DNA of 64,000 bases, from the NCBI RefSeq assembly GCF_031010175.1, contig NZ_JAUAMB010000020.1:21347-85346 (forward strand), in the 5' to 3' direction. Positions 45,946-53,098 of the stretch are shown here, in pieces. Source of the DNA: Halomonas sp. SpR1 (lineage in GTDB: Bacteria; Pseudomonadota; Gammaproteobacteria; Pseudomonadales; Halomonadaceae). The notes below the pieces were generated by a model that saw nothing but the letters and a program-made list of their open reading frames with translations, did not search any database and was not told the DNA's origin. A program made the position numbers and the translations under genes. Positions within the stretch are counted from its first letter, which is position 1, and each line of letters starts with the position of its first letter.

Positions 45946-47067
45946 ATGGCAGCGTTAGAAATCCACAATGTACGTAAAGAGTTCGGCAGCGAGCGGGTGC
46001 TTAAAGATGTCAGCATCTCGATCGATTCCGGCGAGTTTTTGATTCTGGTTGGCCCTTCGGGTTGCGGCAAGTCCACACTGATGAATGCCATCGCCGGGCT
46101 AGAGCCGGTGACTTCCGGCAACATCTATATCGATGGTGAAGACGTCACCTGGCGCACCCCCGCGGATCGCGACATCGCCATGGTGTTCCAGTCCTACGCG
46201 CTTTACCCCAGCATGACTGTACGCCAGAACATCAGCTTCGGGCTGGAGATGCGCAAGGTACCCAAAGCCGAGCGGGAAGCCGCCGTGGAGCGGGTGGCGG
46301 ATCTGCTGCAGATTACTCACCTGCTGGATCGCAAGCCTGCCCAGCTCTCCGGCGGGCAGCGCCAGCGGGTGGCCATGGGGCGGGCGCTGGCCCGGGAGCC
46401 CAAAGTGTATCTGTTTGACGAACCGCTCTCCAACCTGGATGCCAAGCTGCGCGTGGATATGCGCACCGAGATCAAAAAGCTCCACCAGCGCCTGGGCACC
46501 ACGATTGTTTACGTCACCCACGACCAGGTCGAGGCTATGACCCTGGCGGACTGCATCGCTGTGATGCGCGATGGCCATATTCTGCAGCTGGGTACACCAG
46601 ATGAGGTCTACAACAACCCGGTGGATATGTTTGTGGCCGGCTTTATGGGCTCGCCGTCGATGAACTTTATTCGCGCCACTCTGGAAGATAACAACGGTGG
46701 TTATCAACTGCGCATTGCCACCCCAGGGGAGGAGGAGCTGGTGCTGCCCTGGCCGGAAGCGCGTATCGCACCCGACATGGCCGAGCGGCTTAACCAGCCG
46801 GTTATCCTTGGCCTACGCCCGGAGCACTTCAGCGAAGAGGATGAGCGGTTAACCTCCCAAGCCGAAGGCACGCTGCTAAGCGCCAGCGTGGCAGTGGTGG
46901 AGCCTACCGGGGCGGATATTTTGCTGCGCCTACCGCTGGGCGAACAGGAAGTGACCGCCCGCGTCGGGCCTAAATGCGCGGTGGTGGCTGGGGAGCGCTT
47001 AGAACTGCGCGTCGATATGGGGCGGGCGATTTTGTTTGATGCCGAGACCGAGCAGCGCATTGCGTAA
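45946..47067 (+). CDS. gtsD: Sugar ABC transporter ATP-binding protein (MalK/UgpC type)
   Basis: Nucleotide-binding subunit of the glucose importer. 373 aa. Walker [11 protein letters not shown]-loop in [15 protein letters not shown], signature [15 protein letters not shown], Walker [13 protein letters not shown], switch His VTHDQVEAM. The C-terminal third is a regulatory TOBE/OB region ([12 protein letters not shown] onward). AATAGGATT lies upstream of the ATG. Last gene of the operon, before a strong terminator. Confidence 0.95.
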   Translation: MAALEIHNVRKEFGSERVLKDVSISIDSGEFLILVGPSGCGKSTLMNAIAGLEPVTSGNIYIDGEDVTWRTPADRDIAMVFQSYALYPSMTVRQNISFGLEMRKVPKAEREAAVERVADLLQITHLLDRKPAQLSGGQRQRVAMGRALAREPKVYLFDEPLSNLDAKLRVDMRTEIKKLHQRLGTTIVYVTHDQVEAMTLADCIAVMRDGHILQLGTPDEVYNNPVDMFVAGFMGSPSMNFIRATLEDNNGGYQLRIATPGEEELVLPWPEARIAPDMAERLNQPVILGLRPEHFSEEDERLTSQAEGTLLSASVAVVEPTGADILLRLPLGEQEVTARVGPKCAVVAGERLELRVDMGRAILFDAETEQRIA

Positions 47068-47098
47068 GCGACTTGATTCGAAACTGTTGTGAAATAGT

Positions 47099-47138
47099 AA
47101 AAAGCCCCTTGCTGGTTTCAGCAGGGGGCTTTTTTTTA
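47099..47138. terminator. Bidirectional intrinsic terminator between gtsD and the BCCT gene
   Basis: AAAAAGCCCC and GGGGCTTTTT with an inner CTG/CAG stem closing a GTTT loop, followed by eight T. A-run upstream gives a T-tail on the other strand too. Confidence 0.9.
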
Positions 47139-47167
47139 CAGTTGCCTAAAGGTTTTAGCTGCAGGGA

Positions 47168-48808
47168 TCACTTTCGTATAAAACGCAGCTCACCATTGAG
47201 TGCCTTGATGATTGAGTAGCACATCAGCAACATCACAATCGAGAATGGAATAGCCGTGGCGGTGACCCCCGCCTGAAGCGCTGTCAGACCACCGCCGATC
47301 AGCAGCACAATGGCGATCAGGCCCTCCACTATCGCCCAGAACATGCGCTGCGGGCGGGGAGCATCGATTTTGCCGCCGGCGGTGATGGTGTCGATCACCA
47401 ATGAGCCGGAATCAGAGGAGGTGACAAAGAAAATCAGCGCCAGAACGATGCCCAGCGTCGACATCAATCCCGTCAACGGCAGTTCATTGAGCATACCAAA
47501 CAGCGACAGTTCAGGCCTATAGCTATCAATCACATACTCTTTAACCAAGCTGGTGGAAGGGTTGGCATAGAGCTGCTCAAGCGCGGTTGAGCCGAAGACG
47601 CCCATCCAGATAAAGATAAACAGGCTGGGAACCAACAGTACGCAGAGGACGAACTCACGCACGGTACGGCCCTTCGACACTCGCGCGATGAACATGCCGA
47701 CGAAAGGTGCCCAACTGATCCACCAAGCCCAGTAGAAGATTGTCCAAGCCTGACGATAAGCATCATCGTCACGCCCAAAGGGTGCCGATAACGGCAGAAA
47801 GTCAGTCACATAGGTTGATAGACCCGCCCAGAATCCACTTAACGCCAGTAGGGTAGGGCCAGCGAACAGCACGAAAAAGAAGAACAGGACGGCCAGCACC
47901 ATATTGATCTCGGAGAGCTTTTTAACGCCACCCTCGAGCCCGCGCCATACCGATATCAGCGCCACCGCCGTGACCAGTACGATCACGATGACCTGGGTAG
48001 TGGTACTTACCTCCAGCCCGAAAACAAAGTTCATTCCCGCATTAGCCTGCTGCGCCCCAAGCCCTAGCGATGTCGCCAATCCAAATAGGGTCGAAAATAC
48101 GGCAAGGATGTCGATCACATGTCCCCACCACCCCCAGACGCGATCACCGAGAATGGGAAAAAACGCCGAGCGGATCGAGAAGGGCAGGCCCTTGTTATAG
48201 GTAAAAATACCCAGTCCTAGCGCCATGACGACATAAACTGCCCAGCCATGGATACCCCAGTGGAGATAGGTACCCGCAAGGCCTAGTGCACTGGCGTCGG
48301 CAATCGCGTCAGGGTTCAGCTCGCCATCGGCACCGAAGGGAGACTCAACGCCTAGTGGCAGCGAAACGTTGGCGTGATAAACCGGTTCCAGCACGCCAAA
48401 GAACAGCAGACCAATACCAATGCCTGCGGTAAACAGCAGCGCAAACCAGGAAAGGTAGCTGTGCTCCGGCCTGGCATCGGGGCCGCCCAATCTTACCGAG
48501 CCGTGAGGAAGGACCACCAGGGCCAGGCAGAACAGAATGAAGAAATCCACCAGGATCATGAAATACCAGTCCAGCGTTCCTGTAGAGAAGGCAACGATAG
48601 ACTGGAAAACGCTACTCGCGCGTTCAGGAAAAACGAGGGTGAGAACGATAAAAATTGCCGAGGCAACCGCGGAGACTACGAAAACGCGGTTGTGGATATC
48701 AAAACCGAAGGGGCCGAGCTGTCCCTTGATATTATCCTGGCCAACGACATAGTCGGTCTGCATGTCGCTCGTTGCTGAAGGCGACGCAGGATCAGTGGGG
48801 GTGTTCAT
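47168..48808 (-). CDS. BCCT-family betaine/choline/carnitine transporter
   Basis: Sodium- or proton-coupled importer of quaternary-ammonium compatible solutes in the inner membrane. 546 aa, twelve hydrophobic segments. Family signature around TM8: RQAWTIFYWAWWISWAPFVG, with MFIARVSKGRTVREF. Also HWGIHGWAVYVVMALGLGIF and YNKGLPFSIRSAFFP. The C-terminal tail is short (ALNGELRFIRK), without the long osmosensing extension of BetP/BetT. Substrate not predictable. Typical of halophilic or halotolerant bacteria. It stands alone with its own terminator. Confidence 0.93.
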   Translation of the reverse strand: MNTPTDPASPSATSDMQTDYVVGQDNIKGQLGPFGFDIHNRVFVVSAVASAIFIVLTLVFPERASSVFQSIVAFSTGTLDWYFMILVDFFILFCLALVVLPHGSVRLGGPDARPEHSYLSWFALLFTAGIGIGLLFFGVLEPVYHANVSLPLGVESPFGADGELNPDAIADASALGLAGTYLHWGIHGWAVYVVMALGLGIFTYNKGLPFSIRSAFFPILGDRVWGWWGHVIDILAVFSTLFGLATSLGLGAQQANAGMNFVFGLEVSTTTQVIVIVLVTAVALISVWRGLEGGVKKLSEINMVLAVLFFFFVLFAGPTLLALSGFWAGLSTYVTDFLPLSAPFGRDDDAYRQAWTIFYWAWWISWAPFVGMFIARVSKGRTVREFVLCVLLVPSLFIFIWMGVFGSTALEQLYANPSTSLVKEYVIDSYRPELSLFGMLNELPLTGLMSTLGIVLALIFFVTSSDSGSLVIDTITAGGKIDAPRPQRMFWAIVEGLIAIVLLIGGGLTALQAGVTATAIPFSIVMLLMCYSIIKALNGELRFIRK

Positions 48809-48916
48809 AAACAGTTTCTCCGCATTGGAGGATGTTATGCCAACTCCCCATCATGAGGATAACCAGCGTTGAATCGCAAATTGTTGTCGAAAACAGAAGG
48901 CGCCGTTGCCCCTGCT

Positions 48917-49957
48917 TCATTCGCGGTTCTGTGGCGCCTTGTCTTTGTCGAGGCGCTTGATCTGCCGCCACAGGTCTTGACGTAGATCGGCGATCTTCGG
49001 CTGCTCATCGAGTGTAAAGGGCACCGGGCGGCAGAGGCGCTGGGCACGAAGACCCAGGCGCGCGCTAAGTAGTCCGGTAGCCAAACCCTGCCCAGCGCGG
49101 GCAGAGAGACGTCCGGCTAAGTCCAGGGAGAGCATATCCATGCTGGCCTCGGTGGCCAGTTCGCTGGCTCCTGCAAAGGCCATGTTGTGCAGCACATTGC
49201 GAAACAGCCGCAGGCGGCTGGCGTAACCCAGCTCAAGGCCATACAGGCGGCAGAGTCGATCGACCATTGCCAGGCTGCGCCAGGCCACCAGCGCCATATC
49301 CACTAGCGTTAGCGGGCTGATAGCGACCATGATGGCGGTTTCACCGGACATCCGGGTAATCAGGCGCTGGGCTTCGCGGTCACGCGGGGCCAGCAGGTGG
49401 TAACGCAGCAGGGTCTGGATCTCCTCGCCGCTATGGTGCGGCTGGCTGGCACGTTGAAAGGCCAGCCAGTGCGGGTCGTCGTCGGCGAGTTTGAGCTGGC
49501 GCCTTAGCTGCTCGGCCATCGCCCGAGCCTGCTTGGGCGAGCGTAGCGGCAGCTCGGCAAGCTCGCCGCGTAGTTTGTCGTGGCGTTTCAGACGACGCAA
49601 ACGGCCCAGCTCTTTAAGCAGTGAGATGCCCCCTAGACCGATCAGGCTGATCCCGAATAGCTGCCAGGCAATGGCGAGCCACTGGGATTGGGCCAGCGCA
49701 TCAGGAATGCCGGTCACCAGCTCCGCAGTGCCCAGACCGGCGCCTCCCACCAGGGCGAATATAAGCCCCCAGCGGCGTTTACGTGGCGCACCTAAACTGG
49801 CAGCGGGCAGGGCTTTGTCTTCTGGAAGGGGCGCTAGTGGGTGGTGCTCGCTGGTGCCAGCAAAGGCTTCGCGCTGGCGAAGAGGTGTTTCTACATCAGC
49901 GACCTCTTCGGGCTTGTCATCCAGAGAAAAGTGGCGGCGTGGCTGCGGGGTGGTCAT
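48917..49957 (-). CDS. ycjF: UPF0283/YcjF-type membrane protein (DUF697)
   Basis: Inner-membrane protein of unknown role that accompanies YcjX. 346 aa. A polar N-terminus of about 60 residues (RRHFSLDDKPEE) precedes two helices (WGLIFALVGGAGLGTAELV; WQLFGISLIGLGGISLLKEL). The DUF697 core follows: ISPLTLVDMALVAWRSLAMV, then RLYGLELGYASRLRLFRNVL. Start overlaps the end of ycjX by 4 nt. In Enterobacteria the pair belongs to the phage-shock (Psp) regulon; no PspF-type site was looked for beyond this window. Confidence 0.87.
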   Translation of the reverse strand: MTTPQPRRHFSLDDKPEEVADVETPLRQREAFAGTSEHHPLAPLPEDKALPAASLGAPRKRRWGLIFALVGGAGLGTAELVTGIPDALAQSQWLAIAWQLFGISLIGLGGISLLKELGRLRRLKRHDKLRGELAELPLRSPKQARAMAEQLRRQLKLADDDPHWLAFQRASQPHHSGEEIQTLLRYHLLAPRDREAQRLITRMSGETAIMVAISPLTLVDMALVAWRSLAMVDRLCRLYGLELGYASRLRLFRNVLHNMAFAGASELATEASMDMLSLDLAGRLSARAGQGLATGLLSARLGLRAQRLCRPVPFTLDEQPKIADLRQDLWRQIKRLDKDKAPQNRE

Positions 49958-51357
49958 GTCAATTTATCTCCAATCAGCCAGTCGATGGCGGCGTCCATGC
50001 GAATATGATCCAGCGCTTCTGAGCGGGTCGGCATCGGGCGAAAGCCTGGGAAGTCAAAGCCCTGCTGCTGCCAGAAATCGGCAGCAGGTAGTCGGGCGGG
50101 AACGTCGCCAGGGTAAACCAGCACCTCTTCACCCTCCAGGGTGGTGCCGCGTAGCGCAGGTGAGCGCTTACCCTCATGGGTCACCTCACGGGCTTCGGTA
50201 GCGCGAATAGCTGCCAGCGAGAGCGCTTTAACCGGCACGTTGGCAAAGCGCAGGTCTTTAAGTGGCTCTGCCAGCAGCGCTTCTAATAACTGCACCAAAT
50301 GGCCGTGCTGGTCGGGGGTTACATGATCCGCTTTGGTGGCGGCAATCGCCAGCCGGTCGATTTTAGGCGCGAACAGGCGCGTAAGCAGGCTGCGCTTGCC
50401 GTAGTCGAAGCTGTGCATTAACTGTCGCAGTGCTTTGGAAAGGTCTTCAAAGCGCTCAGGCCCGGCATTGAGTGCGCCAAGTACATCCACCAGTACAATC
50501 TGGCGGTCAAAGCGGCGGAAGTGGTCGCGATAGAAAGGTTTGACCACCTGCTGTTGGTAGTAGCGAAAGCGCGCCGCTAGAGTGGCGTAGAGGCTATTGG
50601 CGGGCAGGGCCTCCAGCGCTTCTCGAGAGGTATTGGCTCGAGACGCATTAAGCTGGGGCAGTGGGAAAAACTGCAGTACCGGCGCGCCTTCCAGTTCTCC
50701 CGGCAGCAAAAAACGCCCCGGTTGGAGGTCGGAAAACCCCGCCTGCTTGGCGCGACGCAGGCCTTGAGCGTACTCCTCGGCCAGAGCAGCCAGTTGGGCC
50801 TCATCCGCTTCGTCAGCCGGGTCGAGCTGCTCCACCGCTGCCAACCACTCGCTAAACAGGCTGCGGCGCTGTTCGCCTGCGTATAGCGCCTGAGCTTGGC
50901 TCCAGCTGTAAAAGTCGTGCTGCAATAGCGGCAGGTCGAGCAGCCACTCCCCTGGGTAGTCGAATAGATCCAGGGTCAGGTGAGCAATTTCCGGTGTTAA
51001 CCAGCCGCTGCGGGCAGGGCGGTAGCGCAGCTGTAAGCGTAGCTCGCTGATGCCGCGGGTGGGTTCGGGCCAGCGCGGCGGGGTATCGCGCAGCGCGGCC
51101 ATTCCGGGGTCGTAAGGAAAACGCGGTACGCCCAAGTCGGGCTGGTTAAGCCGTTGGGCACCCAATAGGCGGCCTTCCCTAGCGGCGGGCAGTAAATCGA
51201 GCTGTGCCTCAACGCCGGCATGGCGCAGTTGGTTGACCAGCGAGGTCAAAAACGCGGTTTTGCCTGCTTGGGAGAGGCCGGTGACCGCTAAGCGCAACTG
51301 GCGATCCCTTCCGCGCTCCAACAAATTGCTCAGTTCGCGACTTAACGGCTGGCGCAT
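49954..51357 (-). CDS. ycjX: YcjX-family P-loop GTPase-like protein
   Basis: Cytoplasmic P-loop NTPase of unknown role, paired with YcjF. 467 aa. Walker A AVTGLSQAGKTAFLTSL at about residues 22-38, switch-like LDLFDYPGEWLLDLPLL, FRRFDRQIVLVDVLGALNAG, and the nucleotide-specificity-like AIAATKADHVTPDQH. C-terminus includes YPGDVPARLPAADFW and LDHIRMDAAIDWLIGDKL, as in homologues. Operon with ycjF and possibly with the small membrane gene upstream (23-nt gap). Confidence 0.9.
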   Translation of the reverse strand: MRQPLSRELSNLLERGRDRQLRLAVTGLSQAGKTAFLTSLVNQLRHAGVEAQLDLLPAAREGRLLGAQRLNQPDLGVPRFPYDPGMAALRDTPPRWPEPTRGISELRLQLRYRPARSGWLTPEIAHLTLDLFDYPGEWLLDLPLLQHDFYSWSQAQALYAGEQRRSLFSEWLAAVEQLDPADEADEAQLAALAEEYAQGLRRAKQAGFSDLQPGRFLLPGELEGAPVLQFFPLPQLNASRANTSREALEALPANSLYATLAARFRYYQQQVVKPFYRDHFRRFDRQIVLVDVLGALNAGPERFEDLSKALRQLMHSFDYGKRSLLTRLFAPKIDRLAIAATKADHVTPDQHGHLVQLLEALLAEPLKDLRFANVPVKALSLAAIRATEAREVTHEGKRSPALRGTTLEGEEVLVYPGDVPARLPAADFWQQQGFDFPGFRPMPTRSEALDHIRMDAAIDWLIGDKLT

Positions 51358-51380
51358 CCTATCGATCCCTTTGCTAGTCT

Positions 51381-51572
51381 TTATTGGCTAAACATTAATA
51401 CCAGTTGCGAAAGCATCGGCAAGGTGGCGATTAAAAAGCCAACTCCCGCCAGAGTGTAGCCTGGCCAGCGGCGGGTCATCTTCTGCGCCAGGGTGAGACC
51501 GATCAAGCACACCACCATACCGATTAAATTAAACGCCAGCGTGGCAGCTTCTAGCCATTGTTGCGGATCCAT
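51381..51572 (-). CDS. Small two-helix membrane protein
   Basis: 63 aa, two hydrophobic helices (about 10-30 and 40-61) linked by TRRWPGY. No family recognised. ATG 51572 with GGGAGACCCG upstream. Located 23 nt before ycjX on the same strand, so probably co-transcribed with the ycjX-ycjF pair. Confidence 0.65.
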   Translation of the reverse strand: MDPQQWLEAATLAFNLIGMVVCLIGLTLAQKMTRRWPGYTLAGVGFLIATLPMLSQLVLMFSQ

Positions 51573-51633
51573 CGGGTCTCCCTAGCGCAAATAATAGTGC
51601 GCGCATAATAACAAAGCGTTAATGAACCGAAGA

Positions 51634-52503
51634 TTAACCGCGGCTGAGAGTGGTACCTAACAGGTGCTGGGCGCCAGGCACCAGCCACACCGGGTCTAGG
51701 CGGGTATTGGCGGCTTCAACGCAAATAAAGTGTCGCGCTACGTCTACGGGAGTGTCGCTGGGCAGGTCGTCGTTGGGGTGCCACACCACCGTGGAGTCGC
51801 TCGACTGCTTACCGATGCGCAGGGTGCGCTCGCCATCGTTGAGCAGCACGGCTTCATTGGTGTGGTAAATGCGGTCAACGGCGCCTTGAACGGCCAGCGT
51901 GCCCTGCTGTTCAGCCTCAGCAAAGTCGCGCAGCTTGTCGAGATAGCGCGCGCCGGAGAGGCCTTCCAGGCGGCACTGATGGGTATCGGCAACCGCTAAG
52001 TAGGTGTGCAGCGCGCCGCTGGTTTTGATCGGCGTTTCGCCAATGTTTTCGCTAATCAGCTCAACATTTAAGCGCTGGGCGTTGGCTTGTACCACTAAGC
52101 GCGCGGTGAGTAGTGTGTGCAGGGGCTGCGACGGGGAGAGGTGGAGCTCAATGCCCTCAGCGTGCTCATCAACGGCGTCCAGGCGCCAGTCAGCGTGGCG
52201 GGCAAGGCCATGGAAGGGGCCATCGTGATTAGGGCTTTCGTCGGCAAAGCGCTCGTCGGCGAACCATGGCCAGCAGAGCGGAATACCCCCACGAATAGCG
52301 CTTGGCAGCGCTTGGGGGGTGGGTGTCAGCCATAACCAGTCGGTATCTCCGGCAGGGCAGAAGTGCAGCACTTGAGCGCCCTGAAGACTCATCACCAACT
52401 CTCCCCAGGGCATATTGAAAAGCACCACGTCCCGGCCCTCCCACTGCGCCGTTTGCTGTCCTTGAGTGCTTTTAACCAGTTGATTGAGCGAGTCGGGGAT
52501 CAT
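51634..52503 (-). CDS. yeaD: D-hexose-6-phosphate mutarotase
   Basis: Interconverts alpha and beta anomers of hexose-6-phosphates. 289 aa from ATG 52503, which has AAAGGAAA upstream; the longer frame to 52554 is not family-like. Beta-sandwich aldose-1-epimerase fold with RGGIPLCWPWFADE, the catalytic His in PFHGLARHADW, SGALHTYLAVAD, and the Glu in HFICVEAAN, followed by WLVPGAQHLL. Its vicinity to the glucose ABC operon is consistent with hexose use. Confidence 0.9.
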   Translation of the reverse strand: MIPDSLNQLVKSTQGQQTAQWEGRDVVLFNMPWGELVMSLQGAQVLHFCPAGDTDWLWLTPTPQALPSAIRGGIPLCWPWFADERFADESPNHDGPFHGLARHADWRLDAVDEHAEGIELHLSPSQPLHTLLTARLVVQANAQRLNVELISENIGETPIKTSGALHTYLAVADTHQCRLEGLSGARYLDKLRDFAEAEQQGTLAVQGAVDRIYHTNEAVLLNDGERTLRIGKQSSDSTVVWHPNDDLPSDTPVDVARHFICVEAANTRLDPVWLVPGAQHLLGTTLSRG

Positions 52504-52585
52504 GAATTTTCCTTTAAGAATTGCCAAGCATCGATACCGGTAGGCGCCGAACACTAACGCTGTGTGCTATGGTAGAACAAGCGTG

Positions 52586-52610
52586 GCTAGTAGGTAAAAC
52601 GCCTACTAGC
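52586..52610. repeat. 9-bp inverted repeat in a divergent promoter region
   Basis: GCTAGTAGG (52586-52594) and CCTACTAGC (52602-52610) with a 7-nt centre, between the mutarotase and YeaQ-type genes. Could be an operator or a hairpin in the leader. Confidence 0.55.
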
Positions 52611-52618
52611 ATACGTAA

Positions 52619-52667
52619 TTGATACACGTAGTTGATACACATAGTTGATACACGTAGTTGAAACCCA
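52619..52667 (+). repeat. Tandem 13-bp repeats upstream of the YeaQ-type gene
   Basis: TTGATACACGTAG at 52619 and 52645, TTGATACACATAG at 52632, and a decayed fourth copy starting TTGAAACCCA at 52658. The array ends about 24 nt before the gene, so it lies in its promoter or leader. Confidence 0.8.
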
Positions 52668-52690
52668 TCATAAAATAGTAAGGAGACTAT

Positions 52691-52933
52691 ATGGGATTTA
52701 TTGCATGGTTAATCATTGGTGGTTTAGCTGGTTGGATTGCTGGCAACATCATGCGCGGTGGCGGTTTCGGCATCCTGGGTAATATTGGTGTCGGTATCGT
52801 GGGTGCGGTTATTGGCGGTTTTTTATTCAGCCTTTTAGGCCTTTCCTCTGGTGGCTTTATCGGTTCGCTTGTCACCGCGATAGTGGGTGCCGTGGTGCTC
52901 CTGTGGGTGATTAGTAAGGTTAAAAAAGCGTAG
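52691..52933 (+). CDS. GlsB/YeaQ/YmgE-family small membrane stress protein
   Basis: 80-aa, very hydrophobic, Gly-rich protein with three helices: FIAWLIIGGLAGWIAGNIM, GILGNIGVGIVGAVIGGFLF and SLVTAIVGAVVLLWVISKV. This is the transglycosylase-associated (YeaQ/YmgE) family, commonly induced by general stress; the molecular role is unknown. TAAGGAGA precedes the ATG. Monocistronic, with tandem repeats upstream and its own terminator. Confidence 0.9.
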   Translation: MGFIAWLIIGGLAGWIAGNIMRGGGFGILGNIGVGIVGAVIGGFLFSLLGLSSGGFIGSLVTAIVGAVVLLWVISKVKKA

Positions 52934-52956
52934 CGATTGAGTTGCTACCTGTATAG

Positions 52957-52988
52957 CACCGCCCGGCCTTGTGCCGGGCGGTGTTGTT
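52957..52988 (+). terminator. Intrinsic terminator after the YeaQ-type gene
   Basis: CACCGCCCGGC and GCCGGGCGGTG form a perfect 11-bp stem with a CTTGT loop, then TTGTTTT. Confidence 0.88.
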
Positions 52989-53098
52989 TTATGCCTACCG
53001 ATACCAAGAGCTATCGGTGTTCGCGCCACTTTCCGTTACACTAGGCGGCTTTAGTTCCGGCTTTTTGCTGGTGTCATTGTGCTTTTCCGAGGTGCCTC

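Noticed and set aside
52619..52667. Short CRISPR-like array
   Set aside because: The 13-bp units are directly adjacent with no spacers; this is a simple tandem repeat. No CRISPR array was seen anywhere in the window.
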